Assembly (NCBI RefSeq): GCF_024606225.1
Contig: NZ_JAGRPU010000003.1
Span: 177,630 to 241,629 of the forward strand
Length of the DNA: 64,000 bases
Reading direction: 5' to 3'
From: Endozoicomonas sp. ISHI1
Lineage (GTDB): Bacteria > Pseudomonadota > Gammaproteobacteria > Pseudomonadales > Endozoicomonadaceae
A program made the translations under genes and the position numbers. Shown piece after piece: positions 18,121 to 27,987 of the stretch. The notes under the pieces are model-generated. The model was not told the origin of the DNA. It was given only the letters and a program-made list of their open reading frames with translations, and made no database searches. Position 1 is the stretch's first letter. The number at the start of each line of letters is the position of its first letter.

Positions 18121-18281
18121 CAGCCTGTCGGACTTAAGCGTCCGTAGCGAGGATTGCAAGAAATTGAGGATAAAAATTTCTGCTTCTGAGGGGAATAGCG
18201 AGCTATTTGACGAAGAAGCAGGAATTTTTAGACCAATTTATTGCAACCGCAGTAGGACAGCCTTAAGTCCGACAGGCTGCT
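18119..18281. repeat. 163-bp palindromic dispersed repeat, copy 2
   Basis: Same element as at 6021 and 29339 but inverted: here the half reading CGTCCGTAGCGAGGATTGC comes first. Terminal 20-base inverted repeats are intact and the outer bases read CTAG on both sides. The first A and G of the element are part of the guaC stop codon. It may double as the transcription end of guaC. Confidence 0.9.
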
Positions 18282-18366
18282 AGAAGCTCACTGTCATGGC
18301 CTTCTCCTTCCGGGCAAGGCCATTCCGATCTTATACTCCCCGAACAGGATGTTCGTTGGGAGGACT

Positions 18367-19098
18367 TTAATAGGCCGCCACAACCCCACGCACAGTAAAC
18401 TCATCCCGGATCAAATCAAGCTGTTCTCTGCTGGGGGGAGTCACTTTTTCCAATTCATAAGTGTCGTTTAATAAATCCCACTTATGAACCCCCAGACTGT
18501 GATAAGGCAATATCTCAACCTTCTCAACGTTTTTCATGGGTTCGATAAACTCAGCTAACATTCGAGCATATTGAGGTTCGACTGTGTAACCATCGACTAC
18601 GACGTAACGAATCCAGACAGGCTTGTTAATCTCGGCCAGATATCGAGCAAAGTCGCGGGTATGACTGCCGGTGACATAGGTCAGCTTATGATGCATCTCT
18701 TCATCCATATGCTTGATATCCAGGAGCACCAGATCGGTATTATTTAACAGGCGGATTACATCATCGTTAATGTGTTTGGCAAAGCCGTTAGTATCAAGAC
18801 AGGTATGAATGCCTTCCTTACGACACTCATCAAACAGTTCAGCAACGAACTCTGCCTGCAAAACAGGCTCACCGCCGGTAACGGTCACCCCACCAGAAAG
18901 AAAGCTTTTAACTTTTTTGATTTCCCGAAACACTTCTTTGTGGCTTTTCAGCTCCCCGCCTTCACGAAGATTCCAGGTATCCCGGTTGTGACAATAACGG
19001 CATCTCATCAGGCAGCCCTGCATAAAGACCAGGTAACGGATACCCGGACCGTCGACAGTTCCAAATGAATCCAGAGAGTGAACACGTCCAATTGCCAT
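18367..19098 (-). CDS. pflA: Pyruvate formate-lyase 1-activating enzyme
   Basis: Radical-SAM enzyme that installs the glycyl radical on PflB under anaerobiosis. 243 residues from ATG 19098 (MAIGRVHSLDSFGTVDGPGI), which matches the family start; upstream in-frame codons give an unlikely extension. The [4Fe-4S] motif is CLMRCRYCHNRDTW (CxxxCxxC), followed by GGVTVTGGEPVLQ and DIKHMDEEMH. It lies downstream of pflB on the same strand, with a GC-rich hairpin between them that may reduce its expression relative to pflB. Confidence 0.95.
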   Translation of the reverse strand: MAIGRVHSLDSFGTVDGPGIRYLVFMQGCLMRCRYCHNRDTWNLREGGELKSHKEVFREIKKVKSFLSGGVTVTGGEPVLQAEFVAELFDECRKEGIHTCLDTNGFAKHINDDVIRLLNNTDLVLLDIKHMDEEMHHKLTYVTGSHTRDFARYLAEINKPVWIRYVVVDGYTVEPQYARMLAEFIEPMKNVEKVEILPYHSLGVHKWDLLNDTYELEKVTPPSREQLDLIRDEFTVRGVVAAY

Positions 19099-19183
19099 AA
19101 ATGACCCCAACTCAAACAGACAAATACCTGATATGCAGCCCTTGGGAAGATTCAATTTTCAGAATAAAAATATCCTACAAACA

Positions 19184-19204
19184 AGGCCGGCAAAGTGCCG
19201 GCCT
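19184..19204 (-). terminator. GC-rich hairpin between pflB and pflA
   Basis: Stem AGGCCGGC/GCCGGCCT (8 bp, perfect) with loop AAAGT, 24 bases after the pflB stop. On the minus strand it is followed by TTGTTTG, so it looks like a leaky terminator inside the operon. Confidence 0.7.
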
Positions 19205-19227
19205 CTGTCACTTAATGCCCGGAAGGT

Positions 19228-21510
19228 CTAAAGGGTTGCTGTAAAGGTACGGGCAATGACATCTCTTTGCTGCTCGGGAGTCAAAGAGTTGAAACGCACG
19301 GCGTAACCTGACACGCGAATGGTCAGAGAAGGATACTTGTCTGGATTTTCTACAGCATCTTCCAGCATTTCACGGTTAAGGACGTTCACGTTCAGGTGCT
19401 GTCCTCCCTCCCGACCAACTTCATGATGGAAATAACCATCCATCAAGCCGACCAAATTGCGACGACGGCCATCTCCATCTTTGCCCAATGCTTTAGGGAC
19501 GATAGAGAAGGTGTAGGAAATACCATCTTTAGCATAAGAGAATGGCAGCTTGGCGACAGAACTCAAAGACGCTATCGCACCACTGGTATCACGACCATGC
19601 ATTGGGTTAGCGCCCGGGCCAAACGGTTGACCTGCACGACGACCGTCTGGCGTATTGCCAGTCTTCTTACCGTATACCACGTTGGAAGTAATGGTCAGAA
19701 TAGACTGGGTTGGGATCGCATTACGATAAGTTTTGTGTGAAGCCACTTTTTTCATGAAAGTTTCTACCAGCTCACAGGCAATCGCATCAACACGCTCTTC
19801 GTTGTTCCCGAACTTGGGGTAATCGCCTTCGATCTCAAAGTCTATCGCCAGACCGTCTTCGTCACGAACCGGCTTAACCCTGGCATACTTGATCGCTGAC
19901 AAAGAGTCTGCCGCAACAGACAAACCCGCAATACCGGTGGCCATGGTACGAACCACATCACGGTCATGAAGCGCCATCTGAGACGCCTCATAGGAGTACT
20001 TATCATGCATGTAGTGAATAGCATTCAGAGCCGTGACGTACTGAGTCGCCAGCCAATCCATTAAATGATCCATGCTCGCGTAAACAGTGTCGTAATCCAA
20101 AACGTCATCCGTAATTGGGGGAACCTTCGGGCCTATCTGAGCCTTCAGCTTCTCATCCACACCACCATTAATGGCGTACAGCAGAGTTTTGGCCAGATTG
20201 GCACGAGCACCAAAGAACTGCATCTGCTTACCCACAATCATCGGCGATACACAGCAGGCAATGGCATAATCATCACTGTCCATGTCAGGACGCATCAGAT
20301 CGTCATTCTCGTATTGAATGGAGCTGGTATCAATGGATACCCTGGCACAGAATTCCTTAAAACCCCGGGGCAGAGCCTCAGACCAGAGCACCGTAATGTT
20401 AGGCTCTGGTGATGGACCCATGGTGTAAAGCGTATGCAAGAACCGGAAGCTGTTCTTGGTGACCAGCGTACGACCATCCAGACCCATACCACCAATAGAT
20501 TCTGTCGCCCATATGGGATCGCCGGAGAACAGTTCGTCGTACTCTGGCGTACGCAGGAAACGAACCATACGCAGTTTCATCACGAAGTGGTCGATCAGTT
20601 CCTGGGCATCAACTTCAGTGATCTTGCCAGTTTCCAAGTCACGCTGGATATAAATGTCCAGGAAAGTAGCTGTACGTCCCAGAGACATGGCCGCACCATT
20701 CTGGGATTTAACAGCCGCGAGGTAACCAAAGTAAGTCCATTGAACCGCCTCCCGGGCTGTTATTGCTGGCTGACTGATATCACAGCCATAGTCTGCAGCC
20801 ATCTCTTTTATCTGCATCAGGGCACGGATCTGTTCCATGATCTCTTCACGCAGTTGAAGGGTCTGCTCCAGATTCTCTCCGGATTCCAGCGTAGAATCCA
20901 GCTCGCTATGTTGTACTTTCTTGTCTTCTACAAGACGATCAATACCGTACAATGCTATACGTCGGTAGTCACCTATAATACGTCCGCGACCGTAGGCATC
21001 TGGAAGACCGGTAATTACACCGGACTTACGGCAGTTTCGGATAGAAGGCGTGTAAACGTCAAATACACCAGCATTATGGGTTTTCCGGTACTCAGTGAAG
21101 ATCTTCTTCACCATGGGATCCAGCATCTTTCCATATACTTTACAGGAAGTTTCCACCATGCGAATACCACCATTGGCAATCATACCCCTCTTAAGAGGCT
21201 TATCAGTCTGCAGACCAACAATCTTCTCGAGATCTTTTTGTATGTATCCGGCCTGGTGTGAAGTAATAGTTGAAGGCAGGTCGTGATCAAAATCGATGGG
21301 GGCATGTGTGCGGTTCTCTTCCTTGATACCCTCCATAACATCGTCCCAGAGTCGACTGGTGGCTTCGGTGGCGTCGGCAAGAAAGTCGTCCCCTCCTTCA
21401 TAGGGGGTGTAGTTCTTCTGGAGGAAATCCCGGACATTGATGCTTTCAGTCCACTCACCCCGGGCAAATCCCGCCCATCCTGCTGGTAGGTCTTTGGCTT
21501 GTGCGCTCAT
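19228..21510 (-). CDS. pflB: Formate C-acetyltransferase (pyruvate formate-lyase)
   Basis: 760 residues, the canonical length, from ATG 21510 with GAGGAG upstream; the open frame extends 32 codons further but without family similarity. It cleaves pyruvate with CoA to acetyl-CoA and formate during fermentation. The active-site cysteine pair is in [13 protein letters not shown] and the glycyl-radical motif is [12 protein letters not shown] near the C-terminus. Other conserved stretches are RCRKSG-type [20 protein letters not shown] and [20 protein letters not shown]. pflA follows. Expect anaerobic control, but I could not find a convincing FNR box. Confidence 0.97.
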   Translation of the reverse strand: MSAQAKDLPAGWAGFARGEWTESINVRDFLQKNYTPYEGGDDFLADATEATSRLWDDVMEGIKEENRTHAPIDFDHDLPSTITSHQAGYIQKDLEKIVGLQTDKPLKRGMIANGGIRMVETSCKVYGKMLDPMVKKIFTEYRKTHNAGVFDVYTPSIRNCRKSGVITGLPDAYGRGRIIGDYRRIALYGIDRLVEDKKVQHSELDSTLESGENLEQTLQLREEIMEQIRALMQIKEMAADYGCDISQPAITAREAVQWTYFGYLAAVKSQNGAAMSLGRTATFLDIYIQRDLETGKITEVDAQELIDHFVMKLRMVRFLRTPEYDELFSGDPIWATESIGGMGLDGRTLVTKNSFRFLHTLYTMGPSPEPNITVLWSEALPRGFKEFCARVSIDTSSIQYENDDLMRPDMDSDDYAIACCVSPMIVGKQMQFFGARANLAKTLLYAINGGVDEKLKAQIGPKVPPITDDVLDYDTVYASMDHLMDWLATQYVTALNAIHYMHDKYSYEASQMALHDRDVVRTMATGIAGLSVAADSLSAIKYARVKPVRDEDGLAIDFEIEGDYPKFGNNEERVDAIACELVETFMKKVASHKTYRNAIPTQSILTITSNVVYGKKTGNTPDGRRAGQPFGPGANPMHGRDTSGAIASLSSVAKLPFSYAKDGISYTFSIVPKALGKDGDGRRRNLVGLMDGYFHHEVGREGGQHLNVNVLNREMLEDAVENPDKYPSLTIRVSGYAVRFNSLTPEQQRDVIARTFTATL

Positions 21511-21553
21511 TGATGGCAACTCCTCGTGTTTGAAAATCCGTGAAGAAAGAGTT

Positions 21554-21578
21554 GATGTGACAGGAGAATTGTCACATC
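21554..21578 (-). promoter_or_regulatory. Perfect inverted repeat in the pflB leader
   Basis: GATGTGACA at 21554-21562 and TGTCACATC at 21570-21578 with a 7-base spacer, 44 bases upstream of the pflB ATG. It could be a protein operator or an mRNA hairpin. TGTGA/TCACA half-sites are 11 apart instead of 6, so it is not a standard CRP site. Confidence 0.55.
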
Positions 21579-22511
21579 GAAATATAAATAACTCCGGGTG
21601 ATTCAAAACGTTTTTCGTCCATCCCGGATAAAAACTTCTCAGAACAAATCAGTCATCAGAAAACCTGGCTCATGACAAGCCGCACCACCCAAGCCATGAA
21701 GGAGACCCTATAACTTTTACAGAACCCATCATCATGGCAAAAGTAACCATTTGGGCAAACAGAAAGGGAATGACTATCTGTCTCGAGCCTCATCAAAAAC
21801 CGACCTCGACCTGATATATAACGACAACCAACCTACACAGCGGCATCATTACGACAGTCTTTCTGTTCGATAAAAACTGCTGCTCACTGAATTACAAAAT
21901 ATATTAACTAAACACTTCCCACTATAGTGTCCAATACTTATTAAGATATCAATCGAACGCTTGCCTCCCTGGTAACAACTTATACGACCACAAACAACTT
22001 TATGAATGACAAGGTAGCATATCTTTACACAAAACAGCTTAATCAGAACATAACAATCAAATGCAAAAAAAAACAAACTTACCCATACAGAGTTATTTCT
22101 AAAATTTATTCATATATAGGATTTATAGCTATATAATCAAATCAACTTTAGAGCTGCTAATTTGTTAATATAATCGTTTTTAAAATCCAATTTAATTAAT
22201 TAGTTATTAACAAATTTTCAAAATGCAAAAATATTATTTAAATAAACAACCTTAAAAACCATCGACTGCTATCCTTCCCTCCAAACATTGATGCGCCGTA
22301 GTAGAAGTTTCATATCAACCCCGGCCATACACATGGCCATAAGACTGATGCAACGTTAACAAAACGATCCAACACTCCATTTCCAGCTTCTGGATAACGC
22401 CTTGTTTATTTAGGTATTGTTACCTATACATGGGCTAGTGGAGATTTAATATCATCGTCTTATAAATAAACAAACCAATCTTTCCGGGACGAATCTCCTC
22501 TGGAGACAGTA
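21579..22511. other. AT-rich non-coding stretch
   Basis: More than 900 bases, very AT-rich from about 21840 to 22250, with short spurious frames only. It must contain the pflB promoter at its left side (a TTATTTATATTT segment lies near 21585 on the minus strand) and that of the 134-aa ORF at its right. No RNA gene or recognisable element is visible. Confidence 0.5.
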
Positions 22512-22916
22512 ATGAGCAAATATATTTACGCCACTGTTTATGAGCAGTTTACCGGCTTGAAACCACCTGAGCCAAAGTCGCACAAACCTCGCAGGAGAAG
22601 AGGCTATGGTCATCCTTATAGAATGCGTTTGAACATGCAGGAATCGGAAGACCAGAATCAGGATTCACCGTCTGGTGAGAGTAATCACTTTAATGATAAT
22701 GAGCTTGATTTTCAGTCTGAGCCAAACAGACAACCTTTAACTCAACATCAACGACACCAAAATTACTCAATCAGAACGACACCTCAAAAACCAATTGAGT
22801 GCCAAAGCATCATTGAAGAGCAAAAAACGACGTGCTCACCCAAAGTGACCTATAAAAAACGTCGTCACTACGAACCCGCTGCTGGTAACGGAAGCGGAGA
22901 TTCAGCCAGCCTATAA
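22512..22916 (+). CDS. Hypothetical basic, Gln/Pro-rich protein, 134 aa
   Basis: Not recognised. ATG 22512 has GGAGA seven bases upstream, and a strong terminator follows 38 bases after the stop, so it is an expressed single gene. The N-terminus MSKYIYATVYEQFTGLKPPE is followed by a KPRRRRGYGHPYRMR basic patch, then a hydrophilic Gln/Asn/Ser-rich region that looks disordered, and a KKRRHYEP patch at the end. There is no signal peptide or membrane helix. The two basic clusters resemble nuclear localisation signals, which is suggestive only. Confidence 0.62.
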   Translation: MSKYIYATVYEQFTGLKPPEPKSHKPRRRRGYGHPYRMRLNMQESEDQNQDSPSGESNHFNDNELDFQSEPNRQPLTQHQRHQNYSIRTTPQKPIECQSIIEEQKTTCSPKVTYKKRRHYEPAAGNGSGDSASL

Positions 22917-22953
22917 AGGCTGCCAGCTTCCCGGAATCACATCATAAACTAAT

Positions 22954-22985
22954 TGCCCGTAATGTTTTTTACGGGCAGTTTTTTA
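22954..22985 (+). terminator. Rho-independent terminator
   Basis: TGCCCGT and ACGGGCA form a 7-bp stem with a T-rich loop, followed by GTTTTTT. It ends the transcript of the 134-aa gene. Confidence 0.88.
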
Positions 22986-23289
22986 TGAGTTGTTATTTAG
23001 AGCCACCATAATCGTGATAAATCTCCACAAAATCTGTTCATAAACAGGTCTTTTTCTTACCAACCTAATTTCCAGCACAGACGAGTGAGAGCTTGATTTG
23101 AGCATCGCCTACCTTTTCCAGGCATAAGAAAAAGCGTTTTATTAATTAAAAAGGTCTGGACTTCAGATAACACTCACAATATGAAATCTTTATTTCCTAA
23201 CTCTGACCTATCATTTCTGAAGACAACATAAGTTCAGCAGAGTTATGCTTGCAGGCTACCGGAATATTCCAGACTGCGGCAATTCTCAG

Positions 23290-23690
23290 TGACGCTTTCG
23301 CATCTGGATCATGAGGTTGTGACTCAAAAAGTCCCAGTGGGTGCGATCCAGACAGACAACCCAGTTCCCTTCGCGCACCATCCAGTCAACGACCATTCTG
23401 GCAATATCATCAAGCTCCATGCCACTCCGGGCGAAGAAGCGCCTGAGACGTTTACGCCTGGAGTCGTCTGGTACCGTGCCTCATAGTTCGGGCAATACGA
23501 ATACGGGACAGGTTGACTGAACCCATCTGGATGAGGCCAAAAATAACCAGCGCAATAAGGTCAATACGGGATTGATGCCAGCCAAGAGAGGTTTTAAGAT
23601 GCTTTGCCAGTGAATGTGTGTGTTGCACGAAAGGTGACTGCTTGAGGTAATGAGCTTGCAGAATACCTGCTGTCGGCCAACTATTCACCC
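23290..23690 (-). pseudogene. IS4-family transposase remnant
   Basis: On the minus strand the first piece (about 23688-23452) reads HSLAKHLKTSLGWHQSRIDL-IALVIFGLIQMGSVNLSRI, the N-terminus of IS4-type transposases. A frameshift near 23465 leads into a second piece reading RRKRLRRFFARSGMELDDIA, then VDWMVREGNWVVCLDRTHWD, which contains the first catalytic Asp region (LDRTxW). The similarity stops after HWD and the remaining two thirds of the gene, with the other DDE residues, is absent. No terminal repeats were found. It lies just upstream of dusC. Confidence 0.8.
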
Positions 23691-23781
23691 TTTTATATCA
23701 AGCTTTGTCTCGAAATTGTCCCCTGCAGAGGAATTTCTGTTAAATTGTTTCGTTTGCCCAAGAGCGACACCCTATTCATTC

Positions 23782-24768
23782 ATGAGCACTATAACCCTCG
23801 CCCCCATGGAAGGAGTCGTTGATTACCTTCTGCGAGAGCTGCTGACCGAAGCGGGCGGCATTGATCTGTGCATAACAGAATTTATCCGCATCACGGACAC
23901 TCGGCTGCCTACACAAACTTTTCAGCGGATCTGCCCCGAACTCAAACACGGCTGCCGTACACGAAGTGGAACACCTGTCCACATACAGTTTCTTGGCAAT
24001 AATTCTGAAATGATGGCCTATAACGCAGCCAAAGCGGCCCGACTCGGAGCGCTGGGAATCGATTTAAATTTTGGCTGTCCGGCTAAAACCGTCAATCGCC
24101 ATAAAGGAGGTGCAGTACTCCTGAAAGAACCCGAGCTTATTCATGAGATTGTTTCAGCGGTTCGAAAAGCGGTTCCTGCGGAAGTGTCTGTCAGTGCCAA
24201 AATGAGATTGGGCTATTTGGATAGCGACCTTGCCCTGGAAAATGCTCAGGCCATAGAAAGTGCCGGCGCCAGCACTCTGGTGGTTCATGCCAGAACCAAG
24301 CTCCAGGGTTATAAACCCCCTGCTCACTGGCAGGAACTGGTTCAGTTGCGAGAGGCTCTGTCCATTCCTCTGGTAGCCAATGGTGATATTTTCAAAGTTG
24401 AGGATGCCCAGCGCTGCCGGGAAGTATCTGGCTGTCGGGACATTATGATTGGCCGGGGTATCCTTCGCGATCCGGATCTGCCTGCAGCTATTGTCGCCAG
24501 CCAGCACAATCAATGTCAGGAAGAACGCTGGGCTCGTTCTCTTTCACTGATCCAGAAATTCACCGAAAAAGTGCTGCTTACACCCGAAAATCCAGAGCAG
24601 GATCATCCTTACTTCATCAATAACCCCAGACGCTACCTGGATGGCAGGCTGAAACAATGGCTAAGCATGATGAGTAAAAGCTCCGTCAATGCCCGCGAAT
24701 TGTTTGAAAAAGTGAAGCGAGAGACCTGTCTACAAACTCTCTCCCATATCATTAAGGAAGCCGTATGA
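23782..24768 (+). CDS. dusC: tRNA-dihydrouridine(16) synthase DusC
   Basis: 328 residues from ATG 23782 (MSTITLAPMEGVVDYLLREL); the open frame upstream belongs to the transposase remnant region. It reduces U16 of tRNA using FMN and NADPH. The catalytic cysteine is in DLNFGCPAKTVNRHKGGAVL; the DusC-type motif VSAKMRLGYLDSDLALENAQ and the FMN-phosphate site ANGDIF plus MIGRGILRDP are present. It overlaps mnmC by ATGA, so both tRNA-modification genes are translationally coupled. Confidence 0.94.
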   Translation: MSTITLAPMEGVVDYLLRELLTEAGGIDLCITEFIRITDTRLPTQTFQRICPELKHGCRTRSGTPVHIQFLGNNSEMMAYNAAKAARLGALGIDLNFGCPAKTVNRHKGGAVLLKEPELIHEIVSAVRKAVPAEVSVSAKMRLGYLDSDLALENAQAIESAGASTLVVHARTKLQGYKPPAHWQELVQLREALSIPLVANGDIFKVEDAQRCREVSGCRDIMIGRGILRDPDLPAAIVASQHNQCQEERWARSLSLIQKFTEKVLLTPENPEQDHPYFINNPRRYLDGRLKQWLSMMSKSSVNARELFEKVKRETCLQTLSHIIKEAV

Positions 24769-26780
24769 GCCGTAAATCTGATTCTGCAGCCCTGTCTGTC
24801 ACTCATGCCGACCTTGAATGGAAAGAAAACGGTCAGCCCGCATCCACTGCATTTAACGACATTTACTTTTCCAGCGATTCAGGCATCAGGGAAACCCGGC
24901 ACGTATTTATTGAAGGCAATGATCTGCCAAAGCGCTTCGCCGCCCTGAATCAAAATCAATGCTTTTCTCTCGGGGAAACCGGCTTTGGCACGGGGCTCAA
25001 CTTTCTCTGTACCTGGGCCTGTTTCGAGGAAGAAGCACCTGAGTCGGCAGGACTTCATTTTCTGTCGACCGAAAAGTACCCCCTGTCCCGAAGAGATCTC
25101 CAGAAAGCGCTCTCCATGTGGCCTGAACTGGCAAAGTACACCGCCCCACTGGTTGAATGCTATATGCCCGCTGTTGAAGGATATCAGCATTTTAGCTTTG
25201 CTGATGGCAGAGTAAAACTGACACTCTGCATGGGCGATGTACTGAACACACTGCCAGAGCTGGAAGGCCTGGTTGACGCCTGGTTTCTCGATGGCTTTAG
25301 CCCTGCGAAAAACCCTCAGATGTGGCAACCGGAGCTATTTAAAGCTATGGCAGCCAAAAGCCATTCGGACACCACCTACGCAACCTTCACGGCCGCAAGA
25401 ATCGTCCGGGACGGGCTCAGTCAGGCGGGCTTCAGTGTCGAAAAAAGCGACGGCTTCGGGCACAAACGGGACATGATCAAAGGCAGACTGACTCAAACAG
25501 CCAAAAAACTGAATACCAAGCCGTTATGGTTTCTGCCCCACCGTCAGCCGGACAATGACGGCATGGCTCAGAGTGCCATCGTCGTCGGTGGAGGGCTTGC
25601 TGGCTGCAGCACAGCAAGAGCACTGGCTGAAAGGGGGTGGCAGGTTACCCTGATCGAACAGCACCAGGCTCTGGCGATGGAGGCATCCGGCAATCCTCAA
25701 GGCATTCTATACGCTAAACTGTCGGCCAATAACACGCCTCTCAGTCGATTTATCACCCAGAGCTACCTTTACTCCATTCATTTATTAAGCACTTTTGCCC
25801 ACCTTCAACCGGAGCTCTGGCAACAATCCGGCGTCGTCCAGCTGGCTATCAATGAGAAGGTGCGGAAACGTCATCAGGATCTGGCAAATCACTTTCCCAC
25901 TGACTTTCTTAGCTTCCTGTCCAGCCACGAGCTTTCAAAGGTCGCTGGCTTGCCGTTGGAACATGATGGCCTTTACTTCCCGAATGCGGGCTGGGTGAAT
26001 CCTGCTCTTTTTTGTCAGACTCTGGCGAAGCACGACAATATCAATGTAGTGTCTAATACAAGGCTAGAGTCTCTTGATTACACGTCTGATGGCTGGACTT
26101 TGAATCTGTTGAGTAATGACGCCCTCCGAACAATGAAGTCCCACAATGTCATCATTGCCTGCGCCAAAGCATCCAACCAATTGCCCGCACTGGACTTTAT
26201 TCCACTGAAAAACATCAGAGGCCAGATCACCGAAATAGGCTGTACTGACGACAGCAGCTTACTAAAAACAACGGTTTGCGGCGAAGGCTATGCAGCGCCT
26301 GCCACCCACGGTCGTCATACCATTGGAGCCACTTTCGATTTTCACAGTGACTCGGTTGAGGTTCTGACAGAGGACCATGAGAAAAATCTGGCAATGCAGA
26401 GGGAATGCGCACCTGAACTCTATCGGGCACTGGGGGGAGAGGAACAGGCCAACATTCTGGGAGGCAGAGCCAGCTTCCGTTGCACGACGCCCGATTATAT
26501 GCCTGCTGTGGGAGCAATTGTTAACCAGAAAGACTTTCTGAATGAGTTTGCCATGCTTCGCAAGAACATAAAGCACCCATTCACGCGTCCTCCACAATAC
26601 CTGAACGGTCTCTACATCAATGCCGGTCATGGTTCCAGAGGATTGATTACAGCACCTTTGTCGGGAGAATTGCTGGCTGCACAAATGAATGACGAGTGCT
26701 CACCTGTCGCCTCTGATCTTCTGGACCATTTGAACCCTACCCGATTTCTGGTGAGGGCAATGAGTCGAAATCAACTGTAA
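24765..26780 (+). CDS. mnmC: Bifunctional tRNA 5-methylaminomethyl-2-thiouridine biosynthesis protein MnmC
   Basis: 671 residues, the normal full-length fusion. The N-terminal methyltransferase half (about 1-245) begins with ADLEWKENGQPASTAFNDIY, has SAM motif ETGFGTGLNFL and AWFLDGFSPAKNPQMW. The C-terminal FAD oxidase half (from about 265) has the Rossmann motif AIVVGGGLAGCSTARALAER, GNPQGILYAKLS and GHGSRGLITAPLSGELLAA. It completes the mnm5s2U34 modification of several tRNAs after MnmEG. It is coupled to dusC by a 4-base overlap. Confidence 0.97.
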   Translation: MSRKSDSAALSVTHADLEWKENGQPASTAFNDIYFSSDSGIRETRHVFIEGNDLPKRFAALNQNQCFSLGETGFGTGLNFLCTWACFEEEAPESAGLHFLSTEKYPLSRRDLQKALSMWPELAKYTAPLVECYMPAVEGYQHFSFADGRVKLTLCMGDVLNTLPELEGLVDAWFLDGFSPAKNPQMWQPELFKAMAAKSHSDTTYATFTAARIVRDGLSQAGFSVEKSDGFGHKRDMIKGRLTQTAKKLNTKPLWFLPHRQPDNDGMAQSAIVVGGGLAGCSTARALAERGWQVTLIEQHQALAMEASGNPQGILYAKLSANNTPLSRFITQSYLYSIHLLSTFAHLQPELWQQSGVVQLAINEKVRKRHQDLANHFPTDFLSFLSSHELSKVAGLPLEHDGLYFPNAGWVNPALFCQTLAKHDNINVVSNTRLESLDYTSDGWTLNLLSNDALRTMKSHNVIIACAKASNQLPALDFIPLKNIRGQITEIGCTDDSSLLKTTVCGEGYAAPATHGRHTIGATFDFHSDSVEVLTEDHEKNLAMQRECAPELYRALGGEEQANILGGRASFRCTTPDYMPAVGAIVNQKDFLNEFAMLRKNIKHPFTRPPQYLNGLYINAGHGSRGLITAPLSGELLAAQMNDECSPVASDLLDHLNPTRFLVRAMSRNQL

Positions 26781-26913
26781 TAACCGACAAAAATATATCG
26801 GTATAGCGAATCAACAAAGGTATATATACTCACAGAGAAGCCACAAAAGCAGATCTATCATAAGTTCACAGGTGTCAACAACGCCTTAAGATAATCATTC
26901 AGAAAACTGCATC

Positions 26914-26949
26914 CGGACAGCTCTCCCTCTTGAGGCTGTCCGTTTTTTT
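26914..26949 (+). terminator. Rho-independent terminator after mnmC
   Basis: CGGACAGC/GCTGTCCG 8-bp stem, loop of 13 bases, then seven T residues. It lies between mnmC and the convergent msrA. Confidence 0.92.
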
Positions 26950-26991
26950 ACCTGCAGAAAATTCATCAGCGTCAGGGAAACGCGGTCGGGT

Positions 26992-27633
26992 TTAAACCTG
27001 CAGTATAGGAGGCAGACAGACTCCCGTCCCTGCCAGACCACAATAACCTTCAGGGTTTTTGGCCAAGTATTGCTGATGATAGGCCTCAGCATAATAAAAG
27101 ACCGGAGCATCTACAATTTCTGTGGTAATTTTGCCTTTACCGCTTTCGTTCAACGCCGTCTGGTATTGAGCCATCGATTCACGGGCTTTCTCACTCTGCT
27201 CATCGAAAGTGGTGTAAATCACAGATCGATACTGAGTGCCCCGATCATTCCCCTGCTGCATACCCTGGGTAGGATCGTGAGACTCCCAAAACAATCTCAG
27301 CAGAGATTCCAGACTGATGACGTTTGGATCGAAGGCCACCATGACCACCTCGGCATGACCCGTGCCACCACTACAAACTTCTTCATAAGTCGGGTTAGGG
27401 GTATAGCCTCCCGCATACCCAACCGCCGTTGTCCAGACGCCCTGTTGTTTCCAGAACAGCCTTTCAGCCCCCCAGAAACAGCCCATACCGACATAAATCA
27501 CCTCCAGCTGCCCGGGAAAAGGGGGCGCAATGGCATGACCATTAACAAAATGCTCTGTCGGCACTTCAATCGCTTGATCACGCCCTTTCAAGGCGCTCTC
27601 CTCACTGGGCAGTTGATGTTTATCAAACAACAT
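26992..27633 (-). CDS. msrA: Peptide-methionine (S)-S-oxide reductase MsrA
   Basis: 213 residues from ATG 27633, which has GGAGG seven bases upstream and gives the E. coli-like start [20 protein letters not shown]. It repairs oxidised methionine in proteins. The catalytic cysteine is in [34 protein letters not shown] and the resolving-cysteine tail [14 protein letters not shown] are present. A longer frame (27657) adds a Gly-rich stretch that is really the ribosome-binding region. Confidence 0.96.
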   Translation of the reverse strand: MLFDKHQLPSEESALKGRDQAIEVPTEHFVNGHAIAPPFPGQLEVIYVGMGCFWGAERLFWKQQGVWTTAVGYAGGYTPNPTYEEVCSGGTGHAEVVMVAFDPNVISLESLLRLFWESHDPTQGMQQGNDRGTQYRSVIYTTFDEQSEKARESMAQYQTALNESGKGKITTEIVDAPVFYYAEAYHQQYLAKNPEGYCGLAGTGVCLPPILQV

Positions 27634-27987
27634 TCCAATCCCTCCAATTCCAGACAATCATAATGGCTTTATGGAGCCACAGATCAGAAAATCAATACCT
27701 ACGACTCCCCCTTACTCAAGCATCATCAGAGCCGGATCAAGCCAGACATCGAACCTGCACCGCCAGTCAAGATGAGTGCCTGTTATTCTGCCCGTCACTC
27801 CTGCTCGGGGAACTTTTCCCAGTACTATTGATCCAAATACTTAAGACCGGTATTGCCGCTCGTTTTTCCCTGAGTCAGAAATTTGCAGTTTTCACGAAAA
27901 AAAATAATGAAAGTATTATTACGCTATAGGTTTCCGGGGATGGCAGCTTTGAAACTTATTCTTTAAACCCAGAAAAAGGTCATGTTT
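27634..27987. other. Intergenic stretch with duplicated gene end
   Basis: Divergent spacer between msrA and the RING-ankyrin gene. It contains the duplicated M23 fragment at 27713-27795. The open frame 27663-27929 on the plus strand runs antisense through that fragment and is not believed to be a gene. The remaining 190 bases are AT-rich and should hold the promoter of the ankyrin gene. Confidence 0.55.
27713..27795 (-). pseudogene. Duplicated 3' end of the M23 peptidase gene
   Basis: About 83 bases match 29608-29693, the last 28 codons of the peptidase gene, at roughly 85-90% identity with one 3-base gap. Read on the minus strand it encodes TGRITGTHLDWRCRFDVWLD, then PALMMLE and a stop. Nothing of the rest of the gene is recognisable upstream of it. 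The two copies bracket the RING-ankyrin gene and repeat copy 3. Confidence 0.85.

Noticed and set aside
20434..21261. 275-codon plus-strand frame over pflB
   Set aside because: Antisense to pflB, which is complete and conserved.
21554..21578. CRP-binding site in the pflB leader
   Set aside because: TGTGA and TCACA half-sites are present but 11 bases apart instead of 6, so the palindrome is not a standard CRP site.
27663..27929. 88-codon plus-strand frame before the ankyrin gene
   Set aside because: It runs antisense through the duplicated M23 gene end and has no ribosome-binding site.
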